NCBI GenBank assembly: GCA_949290515.1
Contig: CASERZ010000002.1
Span: 139,221 to 203,220, forward strand
Reading direction: 5' to 3'
DNA length: 64,000 nucleotides
Source: an uncultured Christensenella sp.
GTDB taxonomy: Bacteria; Bacillota; Clostridia; Christensenellales; UBA3700
In this document: piece by piece, positions 25,115 to 33,871 of the stretch
How the letters are laid out: each line of letters starts with the position of its first letter
Numbering within the stretch: position 1 is the first letter of the stretch
The notes under the pieces: model-generated
The model's database searches: none
What the model was told of the DNA's origin: nothing
What the model saw: the letters and a program-made list of their open reading frames with translations, nothing else
Position numbers and translations under genes: made by a program

Positions 25115-25870
25115 TTATTGCAAACCTCTCGATTTCAACCATTCGTAGCTTGTCCTCAAACACTCGAATGGATTTTTTCCGTAACAATAATCCTGTTCGA
25201 CAAGCAAATATTCGCTGTCCGCTTTTTGCGCACTCGACAGAATTCTGTCAAAATCCATATTACCTTTTCCTACCGGTGCCATTTTACGGAAAAACAATTT
25301 TTTTGCCATATCTTTGAGATGCAGACAAGGCACTCTGCCTTTCAGTCTTTCAATCCACTCGCAGGCATCGTATCCCGCATAATTTATCCAGTAAGTATCG
25401 AGCGTAAAGCCCATTTCGTCATCGGCAAATTCCTCAGCAAGTCTTTCGATATAAAGCTTACCTTCGTGCTTTTTGAATTCTTTGCCGTGGTTGTGATAGC
25501 AAAACAGCTTGCCTGCGTTTTTTATCTTCTTAGAAGCGTCCTTATAATTTCTGACAAAATTCTCCAGACTGTTTTCGTTTACACCGCCCGGCATACCGCC
25601 TATGCCTATATACTTACAGCCGAATAAGTCGTGTTCGGCAATGACCGATTGGGTATCGTCGGCAATACGCTTGCCGTCATAATGAGTAAGCGCACACGTG
25701 AGAGAATTGGCTTTAAGTTGTCCGTCAAGCCATTCGGGGGCATACTTGCAAGTTCCCGATACCTGCACGGTCGTATAACCGATATCGGCTACTCTTTTCA
25801 ACGTTTCTGCAAAACCGTCAAGCGTCTTGCAGTATTCTCTCAATGTATACAGCTGTGCTCCGATTTTCAT
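25115..25870 (-). CDS. Sugar phosphate isomerase/epimerase-like TIM barrel
   Basis: A 251-residue member of the xylose-isomerase-like TIM-barrel superfamily. Family features include the N-terminal GAQLYTLREYC, repeated beta/alpha units, CYHNHGKEF as a metal-ligand motif, LDTYW, HLKD and VEQDYCYG. Divalent metal ligands (Glu, Asp, His) thus appear present. The substrate is unknown; relatives act on inositol derivatives, tagatose, hydroxypyruvate and DNA. No clear ribosome site precedes ATG 25870. It lies downstream of hslU, where codY is often found in other Firmicutes. Confidence 0.82.
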   Translation of the reverse strand: MKIGAQLYTLREYCKTLDGFAETLKRVADIGYTTVQVSGTCKYAPEWLDGQLKANSLTCALTHYDGKRIADDTQSVIAEHDLFGCKYIGIGGMPGGVNENSLENFVRNYKDASKKIKNAGKLFCYHNHGKEFKKHEGKLYIERLAEEFADDEMGFTLDTYWINYAGYDACEWIERLKGRVPCLHLKDMAKKLFFRKMAPVGKGNMDFDRILSSAQKADSEYLLVEQDYCYGKNPFECLRTSYEWLKSRGLQ

Positions 25871-25893
25871 ATTATCTCACATATAAGCGATAA

Positions 25894-27216
25894 TCAAAGT
25901 ATATATTTGTTGAGATTCATTTTCTTTATTACGCTGTCGAAGTGTTTGTCCACAAACTTTTTGTCGATTACCACGTCCACGGCCTCGCCGGTATTTCCCG
26001 CGTCAAACGATATCTGCTCGAGCAGGCTTTCCATCATAGTGTGAAGTCTTCTCGCGCCTATATCTTCGTTGTTCTCGTTTTCTACCGCGCAAATTTTAGC
26101 AATCTGCTTTATCGCTTCATCGGTGAATTTAAGATTTACTTTGTCCACTCCCAAAAGCGCGGTGTACTGCATAAGAATTGCGTTGTCGGGCTTGGTAAGG
26201 ATTTCTTCAAAATTCTTTTCGCTCAGACTGTCAAGCTTTACGCTTATAGGGAAACGTCCTTGAAGCTCGGGAATAAGGTCGCTTACGCTCGAGATATGGA
26301 ACGCGCCCGCCGCGATAAAGAGAATATGGTCGGTGTTGATTTGTCCGTACTTGGTATTGACGGTACAGCCCTCTACGATAGGCAAAATATCTCTCTGTAC
26401 GCCCTCTCTCGAAACGTCGTGTCCCTGAGTGCCGTTGCCCTTATTGGCAATCTTGTCGATTTCGTCGATGAATATTATACCCTCGTTTTCAGCTCTCGAG
26501 ATAGCCTCTTGATTTACGTTGTCGGGGTCAATGAGTTTTTCTTCTTCCATTTCGAGAAGATATTTCGTTGCCTCTTTGACGGTCAGTGTCTTTTGCTTTA
26601 CCTTACCGTTGTTGCCGCCTACCATCGAGCCGAAAATCTCGTTGATATTGATTTCCATATTGCCCTGTCCGATAGTCTGCTGCTTAGGCTTTACGGGCAA
26701 TGCTATGTCGATAACCAAATCGTCGAGTTTGCCCTCTCTGAGTTCCTGAATAATATATCCTCTCATCTGTCCGTCGGACATATCGGGATATGCTTCTTTT
26801 CTCTTCTTAGCGATAGCGGGTATGAGCTTTTCCTCTACCATTTCGCGTGCACGCAACTCGACTTCCTGCGATTTCTCTTCCTTGACCATTCTTATAGAAG
26901 CCTCGACGAGGTCTCTTACCATAGACTCAACGTCTCTTCCTACATAACCTACTTCCGTAAATTTTGTAGCTTCTACTTTGACGAAAGGAGCCTTTACGAG
27001 TTTTGCAAGACGTCTTGCGATTTCCGTTTTACCTACGCCAGTAGGTCCTTGCATAATAATGTTCTTTGGAGTAATTTCCTCTCTAAGCGCCTGAGGGAGT
27101 TTACTTCTTCTGTATCTGTTGCGAAGAGCGACCGCAACCGCTCTTTTCGCGCTGTGCTGACCGATAATGTATCTGTCGAGTTCCTGTACGATTTGTGCGG
27201 GAGTAAAATTGTTCAT
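25894..27216 (-). CDS. hslU: ATP-dependent protease ATPase subunit HslU (ClpY)
   Basis: HslU unfolds substrates and feeds them to the HslV peptidase. The 440-residue protein has Walker A GPTGVGKTEIARRLA, Walker B IIFIDEIDKIA, the I domain between them, and ends in NKYIL, matching the C-terminal tail that inserts into HslV. GGAGG precedes ATG 27216, one base after hslV ends. Together they form the proteasome-like HslUV complex. Confidence 0.96.
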   Translation of the reverse strand: MNNFTPAQIVQELDRYIIGQHSAKRAVAVALRNRYRRSKLPQALREEITPKNIIMQGPTGVGKTEIARRLAKLVKAPFVKVEATKFTEVGYVGRDVESMVRDLVEASIRMVKEEKSQEVELRAREMVEEKLIPAIAKKRKEAYPDMSDGQMRGYIIQELREGKLDDLVIDIALPVKPKQQTIGQGNMEININEIFGSMVGGNNGKVKQKTLTVKEATKYLLEMEEEKLIDPDNVNQEAISRAENEGIIFIDEIDKIANKGNGTQGHDVSREGVQRDILPIVEGCTVNTKYGQINTDHILFIAAGAFHISSVSDLIPELQGRFPISVKLDSLSEKNFEEILTKPDNAILMQYTALLGVDKVNLKFTDEAIKQIAKICAVENENNEDIGARRLHTMMESLLEQISFDAGNTGEAVDVVIDKKFVDKHFDSVIKKMNLNKYIL

Positions 27217-27217
27217 A

Positions 27218-27751
27218 TCACACCTCCTCTACGATAATGTTGTTGTTGGTGAATACGCAAAGTTCGCTTGCGATTTCAAGAGCCTTGCGCGCGATTTCGC
27301 TTGCCTCGAGAGTAGTTTCTTTAAGCATAGCTCTTGCCGCTGCAAGTGCGTAATTGCCGCCCGAACCGATAGCGCAGCAATCACCGTCGGGGTCGATTAC
27401 TTCACCGCTTCCCGATACGATGAGAAGATTGTTTTTGTCCGCAACAATCATCATAGCTTCAAGCTTTCTGGGAAGTTTGTCGTCCCTCCAGAGTTCTGCG
27501 AGTTCGACCGCGCTTCTCATAAGATTTCCGCTGTATTTTTGCAACATTTTTTCAAATTTTTCGCTCAGGGATATTGCGTCGGAAACGCTGCCCGCAAAAC
27601 CGATAACTACCTTATCGTCGTAAATTCTCTTTACCTTTTTTGCAGTACCTTTGAGTATGACGCTCTGTCCCATAGTAATCTGTCCGTCACCGGCAACAGC
27701 TATTTTTCCGTTGCGTCTGACGGCGCATATAGTAGTACCCATCATTTCCAT
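27218..27751 (-). CDS. hslV: ATP-dependent protease peptidase HslV (ClpQ)
   Basis: This is the threonine peptidase of HslUV. The 177-residue protein begins [12 protein letters not shown]; cleavage before the first Thr would expose the catalytic nucleophile, as in other HslV. The motif GDGQITMG and the [18 protein letters not shown] region are standard. AAGGAG precedes ATG 27751, two bases after trmFO ends. The trmFO-hslV-hslU order is classic, but the usual xerC between trmFO and hslV is missing. Confidence 0.96.
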   Translation of the reverse strand: MEMMGTTICAVRRNGKIAVAGDGQITMGQSVILKGTAKKVKRIYDDKVVIGFAGSVSDAISLSEKFEKMLQKYSGNLMRSAVELAELWRDDKLPRKLEAMMIVADKNNLLIVSGSGEVIDPDGDCCAIGSGGNYALAAARAMLKETTLEASEIARKALEIASELCVFTNNNIIVEEV

Positions 27752-27753
27752 AA

Positions 27754-29055
27754 TCAGTTCTCCTTGTCTTTGAGATATCTCTCCGTATCGCCTACGGCGC
27801 GCGAAGAGTATTTGAATTTTCTGGCTTTTTTATCTCTCGGCGGTCTGTCCAGTACGGGCAAAACACCGAAGTTTGCATTCATAGGCTGATAGTCGTCGAC
27901 TATCGTGGATACGTGTCTTTGCAAAGCTCCCGTAACAGTGGTAGCAGGCATTATCAAATCTTCCTTGCCTTCCAGTCTTCTCGCAAGATTTATTCCCGCG
28001 ATAAGTCCGCTGAGCGTGCTTTCCATATAGCCCTCTACGCCCGTCATCTGTCCCGCAAAAAATACGAGAGGATATTTTTTGGTCGCAAAGCTTGCGTCGA
28101 GCACGCGGGGCGCGTTGATAAACGTATTTCTGTGCATTACGCCATATCTTGCAAATTCCGCATTTTCAAGTCCGGGAATAAGTCTGAATACTCTCTTTTG
28201 CTCCCCGAATTTGAGGTTGGTCTGAAAACCTACTATGTTGTACGCGCTGCCCTCTTTGTTTTCCTTTCTTAATTGCACTACGGCATAAGGTCTTTCGTCG
28301 CTGTGCGGGTTGCGGATTCCGACGGGTCTCAAAGGACCGTAACGCATAGTATCTTCGCCTCTGCCCGCCATTATCTCTATCGGCATACACCTCTCGAATA
28401 CGTTAATTTCAAAATCCTTGAGCTGTGCACGTTCTGCATTGACGAGTTGGTTTCTGAATTCGATATACTGCTCCTTATTCATAGCGCAGTTGAGATAGTC
28501 CGCATCTCCTTTGCCGTATCTTGCGGCAAAAAAAGCCTTGTCGTAATCTATGCTGTCCGCCTCGACGATAGGTGCGACCGCGTCGAAAAAGTGGAGATAA
28601 TCCCCGCCCAAAAGTTTGGCAATACACTCGCTCATAGCGTCCGACGTCAAAGGTCCCGTGGCTATCACGACAGGCTGGCTCGAGTCAATCTCTTTTACCT
28701 CTTCGCGTATTAGCCTGAAGCCCCCGAATTCTCTGAGCCTGCTCTCTATGAGAGCAGAAAACTTGTCTCTGTCCACAGCAAGCGCGCCGCCCGCAGGCAC
28801 GTCGCTCGCATAAGCACTCTTGAGAATAAGACTGTCAAGACGCGCCAGTTCGTACTTTAACAGTCCCGACGCATTGTCCATACTCTGCGCTTTCAACGAA
28901 TTGGAACATACAAGTTCTGCAAGCTTGTCCGTAGAATGGCAAGGAGTGTTTTTAACTCCTCTCATCTCGTACAAATCTACATCGTATCCGCGCTTTAAAA
29001 GCTGATACGCGCATTCCGAGCCGGCAAGACCTCCGCCTATAACTTTAACTCTCAT
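27754..29055 (-). CDS. trmFO: tRNA m5U54 methyltransferase TrmFO (folate/FAD)
   Basis: TrmFO makes ribothymidine at position 54 of tRNA using methylene-tetrahydrofolate and FAD. The 433-residue protein has the FAD-binding [10 protein letters not shown] at the N-terminus, [17 protein letters not shown] with conserved cysteines, and [13 protein letters not shown] near residue 340. It overlaps the end of topA by 11 bases, the usual arrangement. Confidence 0.96.
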   Translation of the reverse strand: MRVKVIGGGLAGSECAYQLLKRGYDVDLYEMRGVKNTPCHSTDKLAELVCSNSLKAQSMDNASGLLKYELARLDSLILKSAYASDVPAGGALAVDRDKFSALIESRLREFGGFRLIREEVKEIDSSQPVVIATGPLTSDAMSECIAKLLGGDYLHFFDAVAPIVEADSIDYDKAFFAARYGKGDADYLNCAMNKEQYIEFRNQLVNAERAQLKDFEINVFERCMPIEIMAGRGEDTMRYGPLRPVGIRNPHSDERPYAVVQLRKENKEGSAYNIVGFQTNLKFGEQKRVFRLIPGLENAEFARYGVMHRNTFINAPRVLDASFATKKYPLVFFAGQMTGVEGYMESTLSGLIAGINLARRLEGKEDLIMPATTVTGALQRHVSTIVDDYQPMNANFGVLPVLDRPPRDKKARKFKYSSRAVGDTERYLKDKEN

Positions 29056-31132
29056 TTTTCGTCTCTATTATCTCGGTATGTCTGCACGACTTGTTTGTGC
29101 ATACATACTTAGTCGAGTCCTTGCTTTTGACTATTTTCATAGTACTTTTGCACTCGGGGCAAAAGTAGGGCGCAGGCAAATCCCACGATATGAATTTACA
29201 GTCGGGATAGTTCATACACGAGTAGTATTCAGTCCCTTTCTTGGAAAATTTTTTGGCGACTCCACCGCCACATTGCGGACATTTGGCAACAGCCTCGCCG
29301 TAGGGCTTGGTATTACGGCACTTGGGGAAGTTGGGGCAAGCAAGGAATTTTCCGAATTTGGAATCCTTGACAACCATACGCGCCCCGCATTTCTCGCAAA
29401 TTACGTCCGTTTCCTCGCTCTTGGGCTTGACCTTGCCTTGGTACTTGACTTCGAGTACCTTGTTGTGGAAGTCGGTATAGAAGTCGGCAATAACGTCATA
29501 CCATTTGATATTGCCCTCTTCTATCTTATCGAGATTGTTTTCCATATCGGCGGTAAACTTGGTGTTCATAATCTCGGGGAAGTTCTTTTCGAGCTGTTCG
29601 CAGACGAGCTCTCCGAGTTCGGTAGGTTTCATATTTTTACCGTCTTTTTCGATATACGTACGCTTGTAAAGTACGGTGATAGTCTTTTCGAAAGTGGAAG
29701 GACGGCCTATGCCGTTTTCTTCCATAGCTTTAATAAACGAACCGTCGGTATATCTTTGAGGAGGCTTTGTGAATTTCTGCTCTCCCGATATATCCTTGAG
29801 CAAGAGCGTTTCGCCTGTATTGAGATTGGGTAACTCTTTAGAGTTATCCTTGTCGGGATTACTCTGGTATGCCGAAGTGTAGCCGGGGAAAGTACATACC
29901 TTTCCTTTAAGGGTATAGCCGTATCTTCTGTCGCTTTCGGACACTATATGAACGGTAAGCGTATCGTATACCGCGGGTGCCATCTGGCTGGCTACAAACC
30001 TGTCATAGATAAGTTTGTAAAGCTTGTAGTCGTTGCGGCTGATTTTGTCCTTTATAGACTCGGGAGTACGCTCGAGCGTAATAGGACGTATCGCTTCGTG
30101 CGCGTCCTGCGCTCCCGCTCCCGTAGCGTACACATTGGGTTTTACGGGACAATAATTCTTGCCGTAATTAGTCTGAATAAACTGCAAAGCTTCTCTCTGC
30201 GCGTCATCCGAAACTCTCACGCTGTCGGTACGGATGTAAGTAACGAGCGCGATTTGACCTTCGCCTTCGACCTCTACGCCTTCGTAGAGTTTCTGAGCCG
30301 TCTGCGTAACCATCGACGCACTGAAGCCCAGCTTGGATATAGCGTCCTGTTGCATAGTCGAAGTGGTAAAAGGAGGAGCGGGTTTGGATATGGACTGCGA
30401 CCTCTTGACGTCGTCTACCTTCCACGCGCCTTTTTTGCTTCCTTCGATTATTCTGTCTGCGACTTCTTTTGTTTCGACCTTTACTTTTTTATTGTCTACG
30501 TCAACGAATTCACACTTGAAAGACGTTGCGTTTTCACTCAAATCCTTGACAAGTTGCGCCGTAATTGTCCAGTATTCCTGAGGTACGAAACTTCTAATTT
30601 CTCTCTCCCTGTCGACTACCATTTTAAGCGCGACGGACTGTACTCTGCCTGCAGAAAGTCCGCTCTTTATCTGATGCGATATGATAGGAGAAAGCTCATA
30701 TCCCATAAGTCTGTCAAGTACTCTTCTTGCTTGTTGAGCGTCCACGAGCCCCATATTGATTTCTCGGGGGTTTTCAAGAGCGTTTTGTACTGCTTTTTTG
30801 GAGATTTCGTTGAAAACTATTCTTACCTTTTTATCCTTGATGCCGCATACGTTGGCAAGGTGCCACGATATAGCCTCTCCCTCACGGTCGGGGTCGGCGG
30901 CAAGATATACGGTATCGCATTTGGCAATATCTTTTTTTATCATCTCTATTACGGACTTTTTGTCCTCGGATATGACGTACTCGGGCTTGAAGTTGTTTTT
31001 GACGTCGATACCCAGACTCTTCTGAGGAAGGTCGCTTACGTGACCTTTTGACGCCACTACCCTGTATCCGCTGCCCAAATACTTGGAGATGGTCTTTGCC
31101 TTATGAGGCGACTCTACAATTATAAGTTTCAT
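29045..31132 (-). CDS. topA: DNA topoisomerase I
   Basis: A type IA topoisomerase that relaxes negative supercoils. The 695-residue protein has the Toprim domain (IVESPHKAKTISKYLG, DPDREGEAI), the active-site tyrosine in VTYIRTDS, and three C-terminal four-cysteine zinc fingers starting CEKCGARM, CPQCGGG and CPECKST. AAGGAG precedes ATG 31132. It lies 8 bases below dprA in a dprA-topA-trmFO-hslV-hslU run. Confidence 0.97.
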   Translation of the reverse strand: MKLIIVESPHKAKTISKYLGSGYRVVASKGHVSDLPQKSLGIDVKNNFKPEYVISEDKKSVIEMIKKDIAKCDTVYLAADPDREGEAISWHLANVCGIKDKKVRIVFNEISKKAVQNALENPREINMGLVDAQQARRVLDRLMGYELSPIISHQIKSGLSAGRVQSVALKMVVDREREIRSFVPQEYWTITAQLVKDLSENATSFKCEFVDVDNKKVKVETKEVADRIIEGSKKGAWKVDDVKRSQSISKPAPPFTTSTMQQDAISKLGFSASMVTQTAQKLYEGVEVEGEGQIALVTYIRTDSVRVSDDAQREALQFIQTNYGKNYCPVKPNVYATGAGAQDAHEAIRPITLERTPESIKDKISRNDYKLYKLIYDRFVASQMAPAVYDTLTVHIVSESDRRYGYTLKGKVCTFPGYTSAYQSNPDKDNSKELPNLNTGETLLLKDISGEQKFTKPPQRYTDGSFIKAMEENGIGRPSTFEKTITVLYKRTYIEKDGKNMKPTELGELVCEQLEKNFPEIMNTKFTADMENNLDKIEEGNIKWYDVIADFYTDFHNKVLEVKYQGKVKPKSEETDVICEKCGARMVVKDSKFGKFLACPNFPKCRNTKPYGEAVAKCPQCGGGVAKKFSKKGTEYYSCMNYPDCKFISWDLPAPYFCPECKSTMKIVKSKDSTKYVCTNKSCRHTEIIETKNES

Positions 31133-31140
31133 ATTTCTCC

Positions 31141-32166
31141 TTAAAGCGTAGGTACAATTTCGTAAAAATTGCCCTGTATTTTTCTGATTAATCCCATTAT
31201 CTCTAGCTCTGACAGTACTGCCGAAAGCTGTCCCGTCGCAATTCCCGCACCTTCGAGTAAATCGTAAAAGTGCTTACTACCATGTTTAAGCAAATCCATT
31301 ACGATTTGTTGTTCGAGATTGAGTTGTACGTACCTCGCAGGTGAACTTTCCGCGTACACTCCGAGCGCGTCCGTAACTTGCTGAGGAGTTAGCACGCAAG
31401 TAGCTTGAAGTTCGCGTATCTTAACGTTACAACCTTTGCTTGTCGCCGAAAATATACTTCCCGGCACGACGAAAAGTTCTCTTCCCTGCTCGAGCGCATA
31501 GTCTGCAGTAATGAACGACCCGCTCTTCTCTCCCGCTTCGGGTATGAACACCCCGTCCGACAGCGCGCTTATTATTCTGTTGCGCTCGGGAAAATGGTAT
31601 TGCAAGGATTTGGAGCCTATAGGATATTCGCTTATCACAAGTCCTTTTTGGGCAATATCCTCTTCGAGAGAAAGATTTTCGGGAGGATAGCATATATCCA
31701 AACCGTTTGCCACTACCGCTATCGTATATCCGCCAAGGTCAAGACAAATTCTGTGACCTACGCTGTCCACGCCTCTTGCAAGTCCGCTGACTATTACAAG
31801 TCCGCACTCTACGAACTTGGGGATAAAATTTGCAAGTATATTCTTGCCATATACCGTCATCCTTCTCGTGCCGACAACGGCTATTTTGCGCGGGCGGTTG
31901 ATTAAAGACAAGTTACCCTTGTAATAAAGCACGTACGGCGGGTCGTATATATTCGCGAGTTTATCGGGATACTCCTTGTCGAGAATGGTCAGTATTCCTA
32001 TTCCCCGTTTTTCGCACTCTTTGATTATTTTATCCGCTTGGGTATAGTCTTTATACAGAGTTGAGAGTTTAGTCGTGCTTTCGTACGCCTTTTTACGGGC
32101 GTTGTAACTCTGCATACACGATAACATTATGAGCGCTTTTTCATCGTTGCTATACTCTCTATGCAT
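31141..32166 (-). CDS. dprA: DNA processing protein DprA (Smf)
   Basis: DprA binds incoming single-stranded DNA and loads RecA during transformation; it is also common in species not known to be competent. The 341-residue protein has the extended Rossmann fold with VGTRRMTVYG, SGLARGVDSVGH and FPERNRIISALSD. A C-terminal winged helix follows (LEQQIVMDLLKHGSKHFYDLL). It is downstream of yifB, another competence-linked gene. Confidence 0.94.
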   Translation of the reverse strand: MHREYSNDEKALIMLSCMQSYNARKKAYESTTKLSTLYKDYTQADKIIKECEKRGIGILTILDKEYPDKLANIYDPPYVLYYKGNLSLINRPRKIAVVGTRRMTVYGKNILANFIPKFVECGLVIVSGLARGVDSVGHRICLDLGGYTIAVVANGLDICYPPENLSLEEDIAQKGLVISEYPIGSKSLQYHFPERNRIISALSDGVFIPEAGEKSGSFITADYALEQGRELFVVPGSIFSATSKGCNVKIRELQATCVLTPQQVTDALGVYAESSPARYVQLNLEQQIVMDLLKHGSKHFYDLLEGAGIATGQLSAVLSELEIMGLIRKIQGNFYEIVPTL

Positions 32167-32182
32167 ATCCCTTTACCCTAAG

Positions 32183-33715
32183 TCAGTCCCAGTATTTTCT
32201 GTCGAGCGAGCGGTATTGCACCGCCTCTGCCACGTGTTTTGCGAGAATGTCGTCGCACCCTTCCAAATCGGCTATGGTACGCGCGACTTTGAGTACCCTG
32301 CTCGTAGCTCTAGCCGTAAGGTTAAGACGCGTGAAAGCGTTTTTGAGAAGTTTTTCTCCCTCAGCGTCGAGTGCGCAATACTTCTTGAGCTGAGCGTTGG
32401 TCATCTCGTCATTTGTCTTTGTCTTGGTACCTTTATATCTCTCGCGCTGAATTGCCCTAGCCTTTTCGACGCGCGCTTTTATAGTCGCGCTGTCCTCGTC
32501 GGGGATTGTGCTTCTGAAGTCCTCGTAAGACACTGCGTCTACTTCTATCTGCAAATCTATTCTGTCAAGAAGCGGTCCCGACAATTTTGATATGTATCTG
32601 TGTATCTCTCCCGGCGTACACTTGCACTGTTGTGTAGACGAGCCAAGATTGCCGCAAGGACAGGGATTCATACTCGCCACAAGCATAAATCTCGCGGGAT
32701 ATTCGAGCGTCTGTTTTGCTCTCGACACCACTGCCACCCCGTCCTCGAGAGGCTGTCTCAAAGTTTCGAGAGTACGTCTTTGATATTCAGGCATTTCGTC
32801 GAGAAAAAGTACGCCGTTGTGCGCAAGACTTATTTCTCCCGGACGCGCGTTGCTGCCGCCGCCCATAAGCGCAGGCACGGTCGCGGTATGATGAGGAGTG
32901 CGGAAAGGTCTTGTAGCGACTATTCCTACGTTGTTATCCAAAATACCCGCGACGGAATGTATCTTGGTGACCTCAATGGCTTCATCGAAAGTCATATCGG
33001 GCATTATAGTAGGCACGCATTTTGCCATCATAGTCTTGCCCGCTCCGGGAGGTCCTATCATAAGCACGTTGTGTCCGCCCGCGACAGCTATCTCGAGCGC
33101 GCGCTTGGCAACGTACTGTCCTTTTACTTCTTTAAAGTCTACGCCGTATTTATTTTCGGCTTTGGCTCCAGAAAACTCGCTCGTCTTCAACGGCTCAACC
33201 TGAGATTTTCCCGACAGAAAATCTACGACCTGATTGAGTTTATCGAAAGCGTAAACTTCTATACCGGATATAAAGCTCGCTTCTTTTGCGTTAGCCGACG
33301 GGATTATAAACTTCTTGTGCCCGTCCTGAAGAGCCGCTATTATGAGAGGCATTACTCCCTTGACGTGATTTATCGAGCCGTCGAGAGAAAGCTCTCCGAG
33401 TACGATATAGTCCTTATAATCTTTGCACTCTGCCGCCTCGCTTGCTATAAGTATTCCCAGTGCTATCGCAAGGTCGAAGTGCGAGCCTTCTTTCTTTACG
33501 TCTGCAGGTGCCAGATTGATAGTTATCTTGCGGACAGGATAGGGATAAAGACTGTTTTTTATTGCCGAGCGCACGCGTTCTTTGGATTCTTTTACGGCTG
33601 TATCCGCCAGCCCTACCGTATCGTAAGAAGGCAGTCCCGAATTGAGGTCTACCTCTATCAGCACTTCGTAGCCGTCTATTCCGCTTAAAGCGTAACTTCT
33701 CGTCTTTGCAAGCAT
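32183..33715 (-). CDS. yifB: YifB/ComM-family AAA+ ATPase
   Basis: A Mg-chelatase-like AAA+ protein. ComM, its best-studied relative, is a branch-migration helicase acting in natural transformation. From ATG 33715 (MLAKTRSYALSG) it has 510 residues. The N-terminal ChlI-like domain has SGLPSYDTVGLAD, Walker A is GPPGAGKTMMAK, Walker B is VLFLDEMPE, and the CPCG..C.C zinc motif lies in SMNPCPCGNLG. An in-frame start at 33787 is less likely because AAGGGGAAAG precedes the ATG chosen. Confidence 0.94.
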   Translation of the reverse strand: MLAKTRSYALSGIDGYEVLIEVDLNSGLPSYDTVGLADTAVKESKERVRSAIKNSLYPYPVRKITINLAPADVKKEGSHFDLAIALGILIASEAAECKDYKDYIVLGELSLDGSINHVKGVMPLIIAALQDGHKKFIIPSANAKEASFISGIEVYAFDKLNQVVDFLSGKSQVEPLKTSEFSGAKAENKYGVDFKEVKGQYVAKRALEIAVAGGHNVLMIGPPGAGKTMMAKCVPTIMPDMTFDEAIEVTKIHSVAGILDNNVGIVATRPFRTPHHTATVPALMGGGSNARPGEISLAHNGVLFLDEMPEYQRRTLETLRQPLEDGVAVVSRAKQTLEYPARFMLVASMNPCPCGNLGSSTQQCKCTPGEIHRYISKLSGPLLDRIDLQIEVDAVSYEDFRSTIPDEDSATIKARVEKARAIQRERYKGTKTKTNDEMTNAQLKKYCALDAEGEKLLKNAFTRLNLTARATSRVLKVARTIADLEGCDDILAKHVAEAVQYRSLDRKYWD

Positions 33716-33832
33716 CTCTTTCCCCTTTCGATATCTGTTTCTTACTTTGCTTTTATCCGGCACACAAACTCTTTTGAGTATTTGCAATAGATATTCAGCT
33801 GAGTGTAAAAAGCTTTTCCCTATACGACTTAA

Positions 33833-33860
33833 CTCAGCCCGTACACGTGTACAAGCTGAG
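33833..33860. other. Hairpin between the GT-C fusion gene and yifB
   Basis: CTCAGC (33833-33838) pairs with GCTGAG (33855-33860), enclosing the perfect palindrome GTACACGTGTAC (33841-33852). No T-run follows. It lies just after the stop of the GT-C fusion gene and could be a factor-independent stop, a processing site or a protein-binding palindrome. Confidence 0.45.
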
Positions 33861-33871
33861 CTATGAATAAT